From: Gammaproteobacteria bacterium
GTDB taxonomy: Bacteria > Pseudomonadota > Gammaproteobacteria > Steroidobacterales > Woeseiaceae
Direction: 5' to 3'
Assembly: GCA_030429005.1 (NCBI GenBank)
Contig: JAUIDP010000011.1
Location: forward strand, 1 to 62,358
DNA length: 62,358 nt
In this document: piece after piece, positions 41,450 through 51,026 of the stretch
Layout of the letters: every line of letters starts with the position of its first letter
Position numbering within the stretch: the stretch's first letter is position 1
Notes under the pieces: model-generated
Database searches by the model: none
The model's input: the letters and a program-made list of their open reading frames with translations, nothing else
Told to the model about the DNA's origin: nothing
Translations under genes and position numbers: made by a program

Positions 41450-43101
41450 CAGCTGGCCACCGTGATTTCGCCGAGCTTCTTGGTGAGCAGCATGTTTTCC
41501 CGGTAGTCGATCGGGATGACGACGAGACTCGGGCCGGACTCGGAGAGGGCCGTCTCGAGGGTTGCCTGCAGGTCCGCCGAATTCTCGACGACATGTCCCT
41601 GCCAGCCGAACGACCGTGCCAGCAGCACCCAGTCCGGGTTGTCGAAGTCGAGGTCCGTATGACGACCGAAGTGTGCCTGCTGCTTCCATTCAATCAGGCC
41701 ATAGGCATGATCATCCCAGACCATGACCGTGATATTGCTGCCGATGCGCTTCGCCGTTTCCATTTCCTGTGCATTCATCAGGAAGCCGGCATCGCCGGCT
41801 ATGGCCAGGATGCGCCGCTCCGGATAGACGATGCTCGCGGCGATTGCACCGGGCAGGGCAAATCCCATGGAGCAAAAGCCGTTCGGGATCAGGCAGGTAT
41901 TCGGTTCGTGACACTGGTAGTGCCGGGCGACCCACATTTTGTGAGCGCCGACATCGGACAACAGGATGTCGTGCGGGCCCATCACCTGGCGTGCGTCCCA
42001 GACCGCCTTCTGCGGCCGGATCAGTCCTTCTGTCCGATCGTCCTTGTACTCGGCGAAGTCGGCCGCCATCGCCTCGCGGCAGCGCCGCTGTCCATCGAGA
42101 TCGTAGCTGGGCAGTCCCTGTTGGTCGACGAGCTCGTTCAGCATCCACAGCGCGTGCGCAAGGTCGCCGATGACTTCCGTTTCCGGGTGGTAATACTCGT
42201 CAATCTCGGCCGGCAGGAAGTCGATATGCAGGATGCGATTGTCCTTCTGGTCGTTCCAAAGCTGCGGGTGATATTCGACCATGTCGAAGCCGAGCGTAAT
42301 GATCAGGTCGGCATCGTCGACGGCCTGCGCGACGCGGTCCCTCGAACCGAGGCCGATCGTGTACAGGCAGTACCCGGCATCCATGTCGACGCAACCCTTG
42401 GCCATGAAGGTGCTGATCACGCCGATGCCGGTTTTCTCGCAAAACAGCCGCAACTGCTTGCTGGCACGCCGGCGGATACATCCGTTGCCGGCAATGATGA
42501 CCGGCCGCTGTGCTGCCTTCAGCATGCCAAAGGCCTGGTTGACGATTTTTTCGTCGGGCACGGACCGGCGGAAGCGGTGCGGCACCATCGGCACGGCATC
42601 GGTTTGTTCGGCGGCGATGTCCTCGGGCAGCTCGATATGTACGGCACCCGGTTTTTCCGTCCGTGCAAGGCGCACGGCTTTGCGTACGATTTCCGGGATC
42701 GTGTCCGGGTTCAGGACCGTAGTAGCCCACTTTGTTACCGGCTTGAACATGCTGACCACATCCATGATCTGGTGCGATTCCTTGTGCAGGCGATCGGTCG
42801 AGCCCTGGCCGGTCAAGACCAGCATCGGCGCACGATCCATGTTCGAGTCGGCGACGCCGGTAATCAGGTTCGTGGCACCCGGGCCCAGCGTGCCCAGCGC
42901 ACCGGCCGGATTGCCGGTCAGGCGCCCGTAGATCTCGGCCATGAAAGCAGCGCCCTGTTCGTGTCGCGTCAGGATGAAACGGATTTTCTTCGAGTTCTCC
43001 AGCGACAGCATGAAGTCGGCATTTTCTTCACCGGGGACGCCAAAGATGTACTCGATGCCTTCTTCTTCCAGGCATTTGACCAGCAGGTCGGATGCTTTCA
43101 C
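41449..43101 (-). CDS. TPP-dependent enzyme, acetolactate synthase large-subunit type
   Basis: 550 residues with the three-domain layout of the acetolactate synthase family. IFGVPGEENADFMLSL at 18-33 and TRHEQGAAFMAEIYGRLTG near 45-63 include the catalytic Glu. The TPP motif GDAGFLMNAQEMETAKRIG lies near 440-458. There is no regulatory small subunit nearby, so this is a catabolic or specialised type. Beside an aldehyde dehydrogenase and flavoproteins it may be a decarboxylase/carboligase in another catabolic route. First gene of the operon. Confidence 0.75.
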   Translation of the reverse strand: MKASDLLVKCLEEEGIEYIFGVPGEENADFMLSLENSKKIRFILTRHEQGAAFMAEIYGRLTGNPAGALGTLGPGATNLITGVADSNMDRAPMLVLTGQGSTDRLHKESHQIMDVVSMFKPVTKWATTVLNPDTIPEIVRKAVRLARTEKPGAVHIELPEDIAAEQTDAVPMVPHRFRRSVPDEKIVNQAFGMLKAAQRPVIIAGNGCIRRRASKQLRLFCEKTGIGVISTFMAKGCVDMDAGYCLYTIGLGSRDRVAQAVDDADLIITLGFDMVEYHPQLWNDQKDNRILHIDFLPAEIDEYYHPETEVIGDLAHALWMLNELVDQQGLPSYDLDGQRRCREAMAADFAEYKDDRTEGLIRPQKAVWDARQVMGPHDILLSDVGAHKMWVARHYQCHEPNTCLIPNGFCSMGFALPGAIAASIVYPERRILAIAGDAGFLMNAQEMETAKRIGSNITVMVWDDHAYGLIEWKQQAHFGRHTDLDFDNPDWVLLARSFGWQGHVVENSADLQATLETALSESGPSLVVIPIDYRENMLLTKKLGEITVAS

Positions 43102-43222
43102 TTCGTTTCTCCTGTTGCGCTACGTGTTTGCTTGCCTCGTTATCCGGGACCGGCGCTCTGCAGTAATTATTTCATATTCCGGTGAGTGACACGCCGGCAG
43201 CAGGCGAGTAGGGTGAGCTGCC

Positions 43223-44101
43223 ATGAAAGCCAAGGACCTCGTTGACCTGGTATTGCTCGCCGCGGTGTGGGGCGCATCGTTCCTGTTCATGCGCATGGGC
43301 GCGCCGGACTTCGGGATCGTCCCGCTGGTGCAATTGCGGCTGGCGATCGCGGCGATTTTCCTGCTGCCGGTCCTGTACCTGCGCGTGGGTTTCGCTGAGT
43401 TTCGGCCAGACTGGCTGCCCTTGACGCTGCTCGGCTTTTTCAACTCTGCCATCCCGTTCCTGCTGCTGACGTACTCGACGCTGTACGTAACTGCCGGCTT
43501 TTCGTCGGTCATCAACGCAACCGCACCGCTGTGGGGTGCGTTGATCGCCTGGCTCTGGTTGTCGGAAAAACTGCAGCCGACCGGCATTATCGGCGTCGTG
43601 CTGGGTTTCGCCGGCGTCGCGGTGCTCGCAGGCGACAAGGACAGCCTCGCAGTACCGGGCTCGGCCCTGGCCGCGGCGGCGGCGGTTGCCGGTGCCTTTT
43701 TCTATGGCATCGGCGCGAATTACGCCAAGCGTTATACCCGGCACCTGCGCTCGCTGAGCGTCGCAACCGGCAGCATGCTGTACCCTGCGATCCTGCTGGC
43801 ACCGTTTGCAATCTGGCTGTGGCCTGCGTCTTCGCCGTCAGTCACGGCCTGGGTCGCCGTCGTGCTGATGGGCATCGCCAGCACCGGGTTTGCGTACATC
43901 CTGTATTTTCGGCTGATCGCCAACGTCGGTCCGACACGGGCGATTACCGTGGCGTACCTGATCCCCGTTTTTGCCGTCGTCTGGGGTGCGCTGGTACTGG
44001 ATGAGCGTGTCACGCCACTGATGATCGTCGGCTGCCTGGTAATCTTCGTTGGCACCGCCCTCGTTACCGGTATATTGCCAGGGCGGCAATCGCAAGATTA
44101 G
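43223..44101 (+). CDS. EamA/DMT-family exporter
   Basis: 292 residues with ten predicted helices and two EamA repeats: MKAKDLVDLVLLAAVWGASF at the start of repeat 1 and ALAAAAAVAGAFFYGIGANY at the start of repeat 2. The conserved ends are TAPLWGALIAWLWLSEKL and YLIPVFAVVWGALVLDERVT. Divergent from the TPP operon over a ~120-bp gap. Substrate unknown; members export amino acids or metabolites. Confidence 0.85.
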   Translation: MKAKDLVDLVLLAAVWGASFLFMRMGAPDFGIVPLVQLRLAIAAIFLLPVLYLRVGFAEFRPDWLPLTLLGFFNSAIPFLLLTYSTLYVTAGFSSVINATAPLWGALIAWLWLSEKLQPTGIIGVVLGFAGVAVLAGDKDSLAVPGSALAAAAAVAGAFFYGIGANYAKRYTRHLRSLSVATGSMLYPAILLAPFAIWLWPASSPSVTAWVAVVLMGIASTGFAYILYFRLIANVGPTRAITVAYLIPVFAVVWGALVLDERVTPLMIVGCLVIFVGTALVTGILPGRQSQD

Positions 44102-44107
44102 AAGCCG

Positions 44108-44371
44108 TTACTGCAGCAGTTCGTGGTCTGGTGGCAGCTTGTGCGTCACCCACATCGCAAGGCGATGGCGGATATTGGGCATCGACAGCTGGTTATTCGG
44201 CAGCGGCGCGATTTCCTTGTCGTGCACCAGCAATCGGTAGGCAAATTCTATTTTCAGGTCGTGTGAATCAGTGGCGTCAAATTCGACAACGCCGCGCTTT
44301 ACAGCGTCCGTCAGGATGATCTCCAATGCTGCTTTCAGCAGCGCTTTTTCGTTCTTGAGTTTTTTCGCCAT
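44108..44371 (-). CDS. Small conserved protein, possibly DUF5062
   Basis: 87 residues, MAKKLKNEKALLKAALEIIL at the start and LAMWVTHKLPPDHELLQ at the end. The pattern (K.KNE..LLK.AL...., FAYRLLVHDK, MPNIRHRLAMW) matches my memory of DUF5062, a gammaproteobacterial family of unknown role. Helical, cytosolic and basic. It is convergent with the exporter gene and 6 bp away from its stop. Confidence 0.6.
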   Translation of the reverse strand: MAKKLKNEKALLKAALEIILTDAVKRGVVEFDATDSHDLKIEFAYRLLVHDKEIAPLPNNQLSMPNIRHRLAMWVTHKLPPDHELLQ

Positions 44372-44456
44372 CGCCTTCGCAGTCTAGCAGTTCCTGCGCC
44401 GGGCCATAATCAGGCATTATGCGTATTCTGCCACTCTCTCGCTAAAGGACTAACCC

Positions 44457-45104
44457 GTGACGCCTGTAAAATCCCTACGTAATGCAACGCTGGTTGCGCT
44501 CGGCTTTTCGATCCTGGCCGCTTGTTCCGGTACGCCAAAGGTCACGACGACGGTGCCGCTGGCAGACGCCGCGGACGCGCCGTACAGCAAAGTCCTGGTC
44601 ATTTTCCTCGCAGAATCGTTCGACTCCCGCCGTTACCTCGAGACGGAGATCGTCAAGAAGCTGACGGCGGAAGGCGTCGACTCCGTCCGCAGTACCTCGT
44701 TGATGGACTCGACGGTTCCGGCGACGCGCAAAACGTTTGTCGAGATGGTGCAAAAGGTTGGTGCCGATGCCGTGCTGGTGACACAGGTCGCCGACCTGCG
44801 GTCGTCGGGAGAAGTCGTCGATATGAATCCGGAGTCCACCTACAATTTCCGACCAACCTGGTACTACAACGTCTGGAGCGTGGAACTGACCGAGTACGAG
44901 GAGCCGCAGGCGATAGATTTTGAGCACGACCTGGCCCTGGCGACGCAGCTGTACTCGGTACAACAGCAGGATGTTGTCTGGGCAATCGAGGCCAAGACAC
45001 ACATCGTGCAGGACTTTGATGACGGGCCGGACTACCAGATTTACGTTGACGAAGCCGCGGCAATCGTAAACAGCCTGCTCAGGGCAGGACTCGTCACGAA
45101 GTAG
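44457..45104 (+). CDS. Putative lipoprotein
   Basis: 215 residues from GTG 44457. The N-terminus MTPVKSLRNATLVALGFSIL is followed by AACSG, a lipobox ending in Cys23, so it is probably membrane-anchored on the periplasmic side. The mature part (KVLVIFLAESFDSRRYLETE, VGADAVLVTQVADLRS, TYNFRPTWYYNVWSVELTEY) resembles DUF4136/CsgG-like periplasmic proteins that fold into alternating strands and helices, but I cannot assign a family. Stand-alone gene. Confidence 0.75.
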   Translation: MTPVKSLRNATLVALGFSILAACSGTPKVTTTVPLADAADAPYSKVLVIFLAESFDSRRYLETEIVKKLTAEGVDSVRSTSLMDSTVPATRKTFVEMVQKVGADAVLVTQVADLRSSGEVVDMNPESTYNFRPTWYYNVWSVELTEYEEPQAIDFEHDLALATQLYSVQQQDVVWAIEAKTHIVQDFDDGPDYQIYVDEAAAIVNSLLRAGLVTK

Positions 45105-45132
45105 GCCCGCTGCCGCTGCCGCGCGGTGCTTG

Positions 45133-45603
45133 CTAGATCGCGCGTCCCCGGGTGCTGCCGACGAGCTTTTCCTCGTTCATGTCGTATAGCGCGCAGACGA
45201 CTTCCCGGTCGTCTTGCTTCCAGCTCTCGGTCGTCGGGTACATCGTAATGATTTCGAGGACGGAGGACTCGTACTCGAGCCCGACAAAATCGTCGAAGCG
45301 CTGCAGGCAGGAGTCGTAGGCCAGTTCACCCATGGCTTCTTCCGTCGGATAGCTGTCCAGGGTCACATCGAAGACGGCGTAGGTCTCAAAGTCGTGGGGC
45401 TCGGAGCAGGGCACGCCGGGCAGGTCGGACACTTCGTCGTTGGACGAATTGGCACTGTCAAAACAGTCGCCAACGCGCATATTGAAGGCGTCGATGCTGC
45501 CCTCGCTGACGATTGTGCCGCTTGCGTCGCGGTCTGCCTCGGTAACAGCGCCGTAGGCGATGTAACCCAGAACGACAACCGCGTAAAAAGCCAGATTTTT
45601 CAT
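45133..45603 (-). CDS. Septum-formation-family-like protein with N-terminal membrane helix
   Basis: 156 residues from ATG 45603 (GGGAGA seven bases upstream); the longer frame overlaps the tRNA and is rejected. MKNLAFYAVVVLGYIAYGAV is a membrane anchor or signal. The rest fits the PF13845 'Septum_form' pattern: VGDCFDSA, VPCSEPHDFETYAVFDVTLD and the C-terminal DDREVVCALYDMNEEKLVGS. The conserved Cys residues probably form disulphides outside the cytoplasm. Despite the family name, function in gammaproteobacteria is unknown. It lies between a convergent lipoprotein gene and the divergently transcribed tRNA-Pro. Confidence 0.7.
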   Translation of the reverse strand: MKNLAFYAVVVLGYIAYGAVTEADRDASGTIVSEGSIDAFNMRVGDCFDSANSSNDEVSDLPGVPCSEPHDFETYAVFDVTLDSYPTEEAMGELAYDSCLQRFDDFVGLEYESSVLEIITMYPTTESWKQDDREVVCALYDMNEEKLVGSTRGRAI

Positions 45604-45713
45604 AATGTCTCCCATATCCGCGGAACGCCGCCGGAGCCGCGGACAATCCTCCCAAGCAGGGGATCCATTCTGCGGAAATAGAACGATCGGACAAGGACAC
45701 AGGTCACGAAAGC

Positions 45714-45742
45714 TTGGCTGAGCTGGCAGCGCACTGTAGAAT
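45714..45742 (+). promoter_or_regulatory. Promoter of tRNA-Pro
   Basis: TTGGCT at 45714-45719 and TAGAAT at 45737-45742 are separated by 17 bp, and the tRNA begins 13 bp after the -10. This is the best sigma-70-type promoter match outside the array. Confidence 0.6.
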
Positions 45743-45755
45743 CGCGTCCCTCGGT

Positions 45756-45832
45756 CGGGCTGTGGCGCAGTCTGGTAGCGCATCTGTCTCGGGGTCAGAG
45801 GGTCGCAAGTTCGAATCTTGCCAGCCCGACCA
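45756..45832 (+). tRNA. tRNA-Pro (anticodon CGG)
   Basis: 77 nt with an encoded CCA end. The acceptor stem CGGGCTG pairs with CAGCCCG, the D arm is GCGC-loop-GCGC, the anticodon loop CTCGGGG gives CGG, and the T arm contains TTCGAAT. It reads CCG proline codons. It sits between the PF13845-like gene and a palindromic repeat. Confidence 0.95.
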
Positions 45833-45837
45833 ACCTC

Positions 45838-45917
45838 AAAAACCCGTGACAGTTACTACTTACACACTTTTTGCATGACAGCGAAAAAGGTGTAAGTAGT
45901 AACTGTCACGGGTTTTT
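45838..45917. repeat. 80-bp REPIN-like palindrome, also a bidirectional terminator
   Basis: Outer arms 45838-45865 and 45890-45917 are perfect 28-bp inverted copies (CCCGTGACAGTTACTACTT in the left arm). The stem continues for six more pairs with one bulged A, leaving an 11-nt loop. A GTGACAGTTACTA core recurs in gammaproteobacterial REP sequences linked to RAYT transposases, as I recall. The arms end in T runs in both directions, so it can terminate tRNA-Pro and ispB transcripts. The ispB stop codon begins at the last base of the right arm. Confidence 0.75.
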
Positions 45918-46915
45918 TAGTTGCGGCGGGCTATTGACAGTTCTGCTATTGCGACCAGCGCGTCTTTGTATTCCGAGTCCGGCACGGCCGCCAGCGCCGT
46001 GACGGCTTCATCGGCCGCGCGCCGGGCCTGCCGGGTGGTGTACTCCAGTGCCCCGGTTGCCGTGATTATCGAGGTGATGCGTTCGAGTTGATCCAGCCCG
46101 CCGTCAAGGATGGCGTTGCGTATCAGTTCCTGGTCGGCCGCAGTGCCGTTTTCCATCGCGTAGATCAATGGCAAAGTCGCCTTGCCTTCGGCGAGGTCAT
46201 CCCCCAGGTTTTTGCCCAGTTCCTCGGCCGAGGCGTTGTAGTCCAGCGCATCGTCGACCAGCTGGAATGCCGTACCGAGGTGCTGCCCGTAGCGCATCAT
46301 TGCCTGCTCATCGGCAGCATCGCGGTCGCAGAGAACCGCGGCAATCTGGGCGCCGGCTTCGAACAGCCGGGCCGTCTTGCGATAGATCACCTGCCGGTAC
46401 GCTTCCTCGCTGGTATCCGGGTCGTGCACATTCATCAGTTGCATGACTTCGCCGGCTGCAATCGTATTGGTGGCGTCCGCGAGAATCTGCATCACCCGCA
46501 TGCTGTCGATATCGACCATCATCTGGAAGGCGCGCGAGTACAGGAAATCGCCAACGAGCACGCTGGCCTGGTTGCCAAACACGGTGTTGGCCGAGTCCTG
46601 CCCACGGCGGCGCGACGATGAATCCACGACGTCATCGTGCAACAACGTGGCTGTGTGGATGAACTCGATAATTGCAGCCGCGCGAACATGCTGGTCGCCG
46701 GTGTAGCCGAACGCCCGCGCGGCCAGCAGCACAATCACCGGGCGCAGGCGTTTGCCACCGCTCTTGACGATATACTCGGACACCTGCGACACCAGCGCCA
46801 CGTCGCTGTGCAGGCTTGTCGAGATCAGCGAGTCGACCGCTTGCAGATCGTCGCGGCTCAGGGCAGCAACTTCATCAAAAGTCGAGGGTTTTTTGGATAC
46901 TTCGAGCGCTTGCAT
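45917..46915 (-). CDS. ispB: Polyprenyl diphosphate synthase (ubiquinone side chain)
   Basis: 332 residues from ATG 46915; the longer frame upstream is not conserved. Trans-isoprenyl synthase signatures are present: the first Asp-rich motif LLHDDVVD near 90-97 and the second LVDDALDYNASAEELGKNLG near 220-238, where DDALD holds the catalytic Asp pair, plus KSGGKRLRP for diphosphate binding. It makes the octa/nonaprenyl chain of quinones. Divergent from rplU, the classical arrangement in gammaproteobacteria. Confidence 0.93.
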   Translation of the reverse strand: MQALEVSKKPSTFDEVAALSRDDLQAVDSLISTSLHSDVALVSQVSEYIVKSGGKRLRPVIVLLAARAFGYTGDQHVRAAAIIEFIHTATLLHDDVVDSSSRRRGQDSANTVFGNQASVLVGDFLYSRAFQMMVDIDSMRVMQILADATNTIAAGEVMQLMNVHDPDTSEEAYRQVIYRKTARLFEAGAQIAAVLCDRDAADEQAMMRYGQHLGTAFQLVDDALDYNASAEELGKNLGDDLAEGKATLPLIYAMENGTAADQELIRNAILDGGLDQLERITSIITATGALEYTTRQARRAADEAVTALAAVPDSEYKDALVAIAELSIARRN

Positions 46916-47092
46916 AAGATACCGATGATGCCTGAAACGGCTTGTCTTGGCGACGCTGAATCTATAGAATTCCCGCTCCTTTGTGGCGGTCGCCAGAACT
47001 GTGCTCGCGCGCCTGCAGGCGGCCCACAAAAAAACACTTGATTCTCAGTGGGTTGCGTGTGCTTCGCGGCCGACGACTTGGAGTAAATTACG

Positions 47093-47581
47093 ATGTATGC
47101 GGTTTTTCGCGCCGGCGGTAAGCAATATCGCGCGGCAAAAGGTGACATTCTGAGGCTGGAAAAGATCGAGGCCGACGAGGGCGCCACGGTCAAATTTGAT
47201 GAAGTTTTGCTGGTCGGTGAGGGCTCGGATGTGAAGGTTGGCAGTCCGTTGCTGTCCGGTAGCTCGGTCAGCGGCAAGGTGCTGAAACAGGGCAAGAGCA
47301 AGAAGGTCTCGGTGATCAAGTTCAAACGTCGCCAGAACTACCTGCGCCAGGGCACACACCGCCAGTTCTTCACAGAAGTCGAGATTACGTCGATTTCCGG
47401 CAGCGGTGACAAAGCAGCCAAGTCGGACACAGAAGCGCCTGCCGAAAAGAAGGTAGCGAAGAAAAAGGCAGCCAAGAAAACCGCCAAGAAGGCGGCACCG
47501 AAAAAAGCAGCGGCCAAAAAGAAAACGACCAAGAAGCCGGCAGCCAAGAAGGCAGCCGAGAGCAAATCGGCTGACGAGTAA
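47093..47581 (+). CDS. rplU: Ribosomal protein bL21 with a long Lys/Ala-rich tail
   Basis: The first ~103 residues are ordinary bL21 (MYAVFRAGGKQYRAAKGDIL at the start and KRRQNYLRQGTHRQFFTEVE near 80-98). A further ~58 residues form a repetitive tail of KKA, KKT and AKK motifs (EKKVAKKKAAKKTAKKAAPK), similar to bacterial histone H1-like tails. The normal protein ends near residue 103-108. GGAG lies ten bases before the ATG. First gene of rplU-rpmA. Confidence 0.93.
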   Translation: MYAVFRAGGKQYRAAKGDILRLEKIEADEGATVKFDEVLLVGEGSDVKVGSPLLSGSSVSGKVLKQGKSKKVSVIKFKRRQNYLRQGTHRQFFTEVEITSISGSGDKAAKSDTEAPAEKKVAKKKAAKKTAKKAAPKKAAAKKKTTKKPAAKKAAESKSADE

Positions 47582-47615
47582 CATTTCGATAGATCCAGTT
47601 TGAAGGTACAGAGCA

Positions 47616-47873
47616 ATGGCACACAAGAAAGCAGGTGGTAGTAGCAGAAACGGTCGCGATTCGGAGTCGAAACGGCTGGGCGTCAAGATGTTTGGCGGCC
47701 AGGAGGTCGTGGCCGGCAATATCCTGGTCAGGCAGCGCGGCACGCGCTTCCACGCGGGCGTCAATGTCGGCATCGGCCGTGACCATACGCTGTTCGCGAA
47801 GAAGGATGGCCAGGTCAGGTTTGAGAAAAAAGGTCCGAAAAACCGCCAGTACGTGAGCGTTGTCAGCAGCTAG
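47616..47873 (+). CDS. rpmA: Ribosomal protein bL27
   Basis: 85 residues, [20 protein letters not shown] at the start, then [20 protein letters not shown]. The N-terminal tail reaches the peptidyl-transferase centre. It follows rplU by 34 bp and is followed by a rho-independent terminator. Confidence 0.95.
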   Translation: MAHKKAGGSSRNGRDSESKRLGVKMFGGQEVVAGNILVRQRGTRFHAGVNVGIGRDHTLFAKKDGQVRFEKKGPKNRQYVSVVSS

Positions 47874-47924
47874 GACTGGCGGGCATTCCACCAGGCCAGG
47901 CGCGACAGCGGCGGCACCCATATC

Positions 47925-47950
47925 AAAACCCCGCTATTGCGGGGTTTTTT
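47925..47950 (+). terminator. Rho-independent terminator after rpmA
   Basis: AAAACCCCGC (47925-47934), loop TATT, GCGGGGTTTT (47939-47948), then further T. It separates the ribosomal operon from obgE, which starts 26 bp later. Confidence 0.85.
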
Positions 47951-47966
47951 GATGCACAGGGATTAG

Positions 47967-49252
<1,286 letters not shown>

Positions 49253-49393
49253 TGATTTGTACCGAATCCTGAATTCAAAGAGCCGCGTATTATTCGTGGC
49301 CGGGCGGGCCTTGTCAATCGAATTCGCCGATATCTTCAGGGGTGTTCTAAATGACTGATTCGAGAGCGTTTCCAGAGTAAACTCTGAGCCGCT

Positions 49394-51025
49394 ATGAGCA
49401 CCCCAACCGGCCCGGAAGCAGAGCAAAACGGTGTGACAGGGCAGACCGAATCCGCAGTGACCGGCAGGCGCCTGTTGCGCTCCACCTCCGTGGTCAGCGG
49501 CATGACCCTGGTGTCCCGAGTCCTGGGGCTTGTTCGCGACATGGTCTTTGCCCGTTTCTTCGCTACGTCCATCGTTATGGATGCATTCCTGGTAGCGAAT
49601 CGCATTCCAAACATGTTGCGGCGATTCTTTGCCGAGGGCGCATTCTCCCAGGGTTTTGTGCCGGTAATGGCACGCTACCGGGAAAGGCACAACCAGGACG
49701 AAGCCCGCGAGTTTGTTGGCGCGATGGCGGGCACATTCGCCGTTGTCCTGTTTGTCGTGACGCTGGTCGGCGTCATTGCGGCACCGGTCCTCGTCGCAAT
49801 CGTGGCGCCGGGCTTCATCACCGGTGGCGGTGACTTCGACCTTGCAACGATGATGCTGCGATTCACGTTTCCATATTTGTTCTTCGTTTCGCTGACCGCG
49901 TTCGCAGGCGGTGTGCTCAATACTTATGGCCACTTTGCGTCGACAGCGTTCAGTCCCGTCATCCTGAACGTCGTGCTGATCGCTGCAGTGTACTGGTGGG
50001 CACCGTATCTTGAAGAGCCGGGCATGGCGCTTGCTTACGCGGTGCTGGTTGCCGGAATCCTGCAGCTGTTGCTGCAACTGCCATTCCTGCTGCGCATCCG
50101 CGCGCTGGGACGACCGGCCTGGCAGCCGGCGCACGACGGTGTGCGCCGAGCGTTGCGGTTGATGCTGCCGGCAATTTTCGGGTCATCGGTTGCCCAGATC
50201 AACGTGCTGGTCGGCGGCATCATTGCGTCGATGCTTGGCGTCGGCAAGATTAGCCTGTTGTATTACTCGGACCGGCTTATGGAGTTCCCGCTGGGCTTGT
50301 TCGGCATTGCCCTGGCGACGGTTACATTGCCTTACCTGTCCCGCCAGTTTGCGAATGCGCAGAATGATGAGTTCTCGGCAACGCTCGACTGGTCAATGAA
50401 GCTGGTGCTGCTTATCTCGATGCCTGCTGCTGTCGGGCTGATTGTGCTGGCCGAGCCGCTGGTGGCGACGATATTCTACGGCGGCAATTTCGATGCCACG
50501 GACGTGCGGCTGACCGGACTGGCATTGCAGGCGTTTTCAGTCGGTCTGGTCGGATTCTCGTTCGTCAAGATCCTGGCACCGGCGTATTTCGCGCGCCACG
50601 ACACGAAAACTCCCGTGAAAATCGGCCTCGTCGCACTGGCCGTCAATTTCGTGTTGAGCGTTGCATTAGCCTGGTACCTGACTGCCATCGGCTTCGAAGG
50701 TAATCACGCCGGTCTTGCGCTCGCGACATCCGTAGCTGCGCTTCTGAATGCGTGGCTGCTGTACCGGGGCTTGCGCCGGGACCGCGTGATTCAACATTCC
50801 CGCGGCTGGGGAGCACTGGCGCTGCAGGTGCTGGTCGCCAACGGAGCGATGTATCTCATCCTGGCTGCCTTGCACAGACCGCTGGACTGGTGGCTGGTGT
50901 CCGCCAGCGCCCTGGAGCGTGCCGCATGGCTAGCAACGTGTATCGCCGCCGGTGCGGGCGGTTATTTTGCCGTGTTGTTGATCAGTGGGCTGCGGCTGAG
51001 CAACCTTGGCATGAGGCCCCGCTAG
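49394..51025 (+). CDS. murJ: Lipid II flippase MurJ
   Basis: 543 residues with about 14 membrane helices of the MOP superfamily. MurJ landmarks: SGMTLVSRVLGLVRDMVFAR near 35-54, RIPNMLRRFFAEGAFSQGFV near 71-90 and the FPLGLFGIALATVTLP-like stretch near 298-313. It flips peptidoglycan precursor. It precedes ribF by one base, as in many gammaproteobacteria. Confidence 0.93.
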   Translation: MSTPTGPEAEQNGVTGQTESAVTGRRLLRSTSVVSGMTLVSRVLGLVRDMVFARFFATSIVMDAFLVANRIPNMLRRFFAEGAFSQGFVPVMARYRERHNQDEAREFVGAMAGTFAVVLFVVTLVGVIAAPVLVAIVAPGFITGGGDFDLATMMLRFTFPYLFFVSLTAFAGGVLNTYGHFASTAFSPVILNVVLIAAVYWWAPYLEEPGMALAYAVLVAGILQLLLQLPFLLRIRALGRPAWQPAHDGVRRALRLMLPAIFGSSVAQINVLVGGIIASMLGVGKISLLYYSDRLMEFPLGLFGIALATVTLPYLSRQFANAQNDEFSATLDWSMKLVLLISMPAAVGLIVLAEPLVATIFYGGNFDATDVRLTGLALQAFSVGLVGFSFVKILAPAYFARHDTKTPVKIGLVALAVNFVLSVALAWYLTAIGFEGNHAGLALATSVAALLNAWLLYRGLRRDRVIQHSRGWGALALQVLVANGAMYLILAALHRPLDWWLVSASALERAAWLATCIAAGAGGYFAVLLISGLRLSNLGMRPR

Positions 51026-51026
51026 T

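Noticed and set aside
41398-43185. 595-residue plus-strand frame
   Set aside because: Mirrors the TPP enzyme gene on the opposite strand; no family resemblance.
49253-50134. Upstream extension of rpsT to 382 residues
   Set aside because: bS20 begins with the conserved MANIKSAQKRARQ at GTG 49252; the extension is antisense to murJ.
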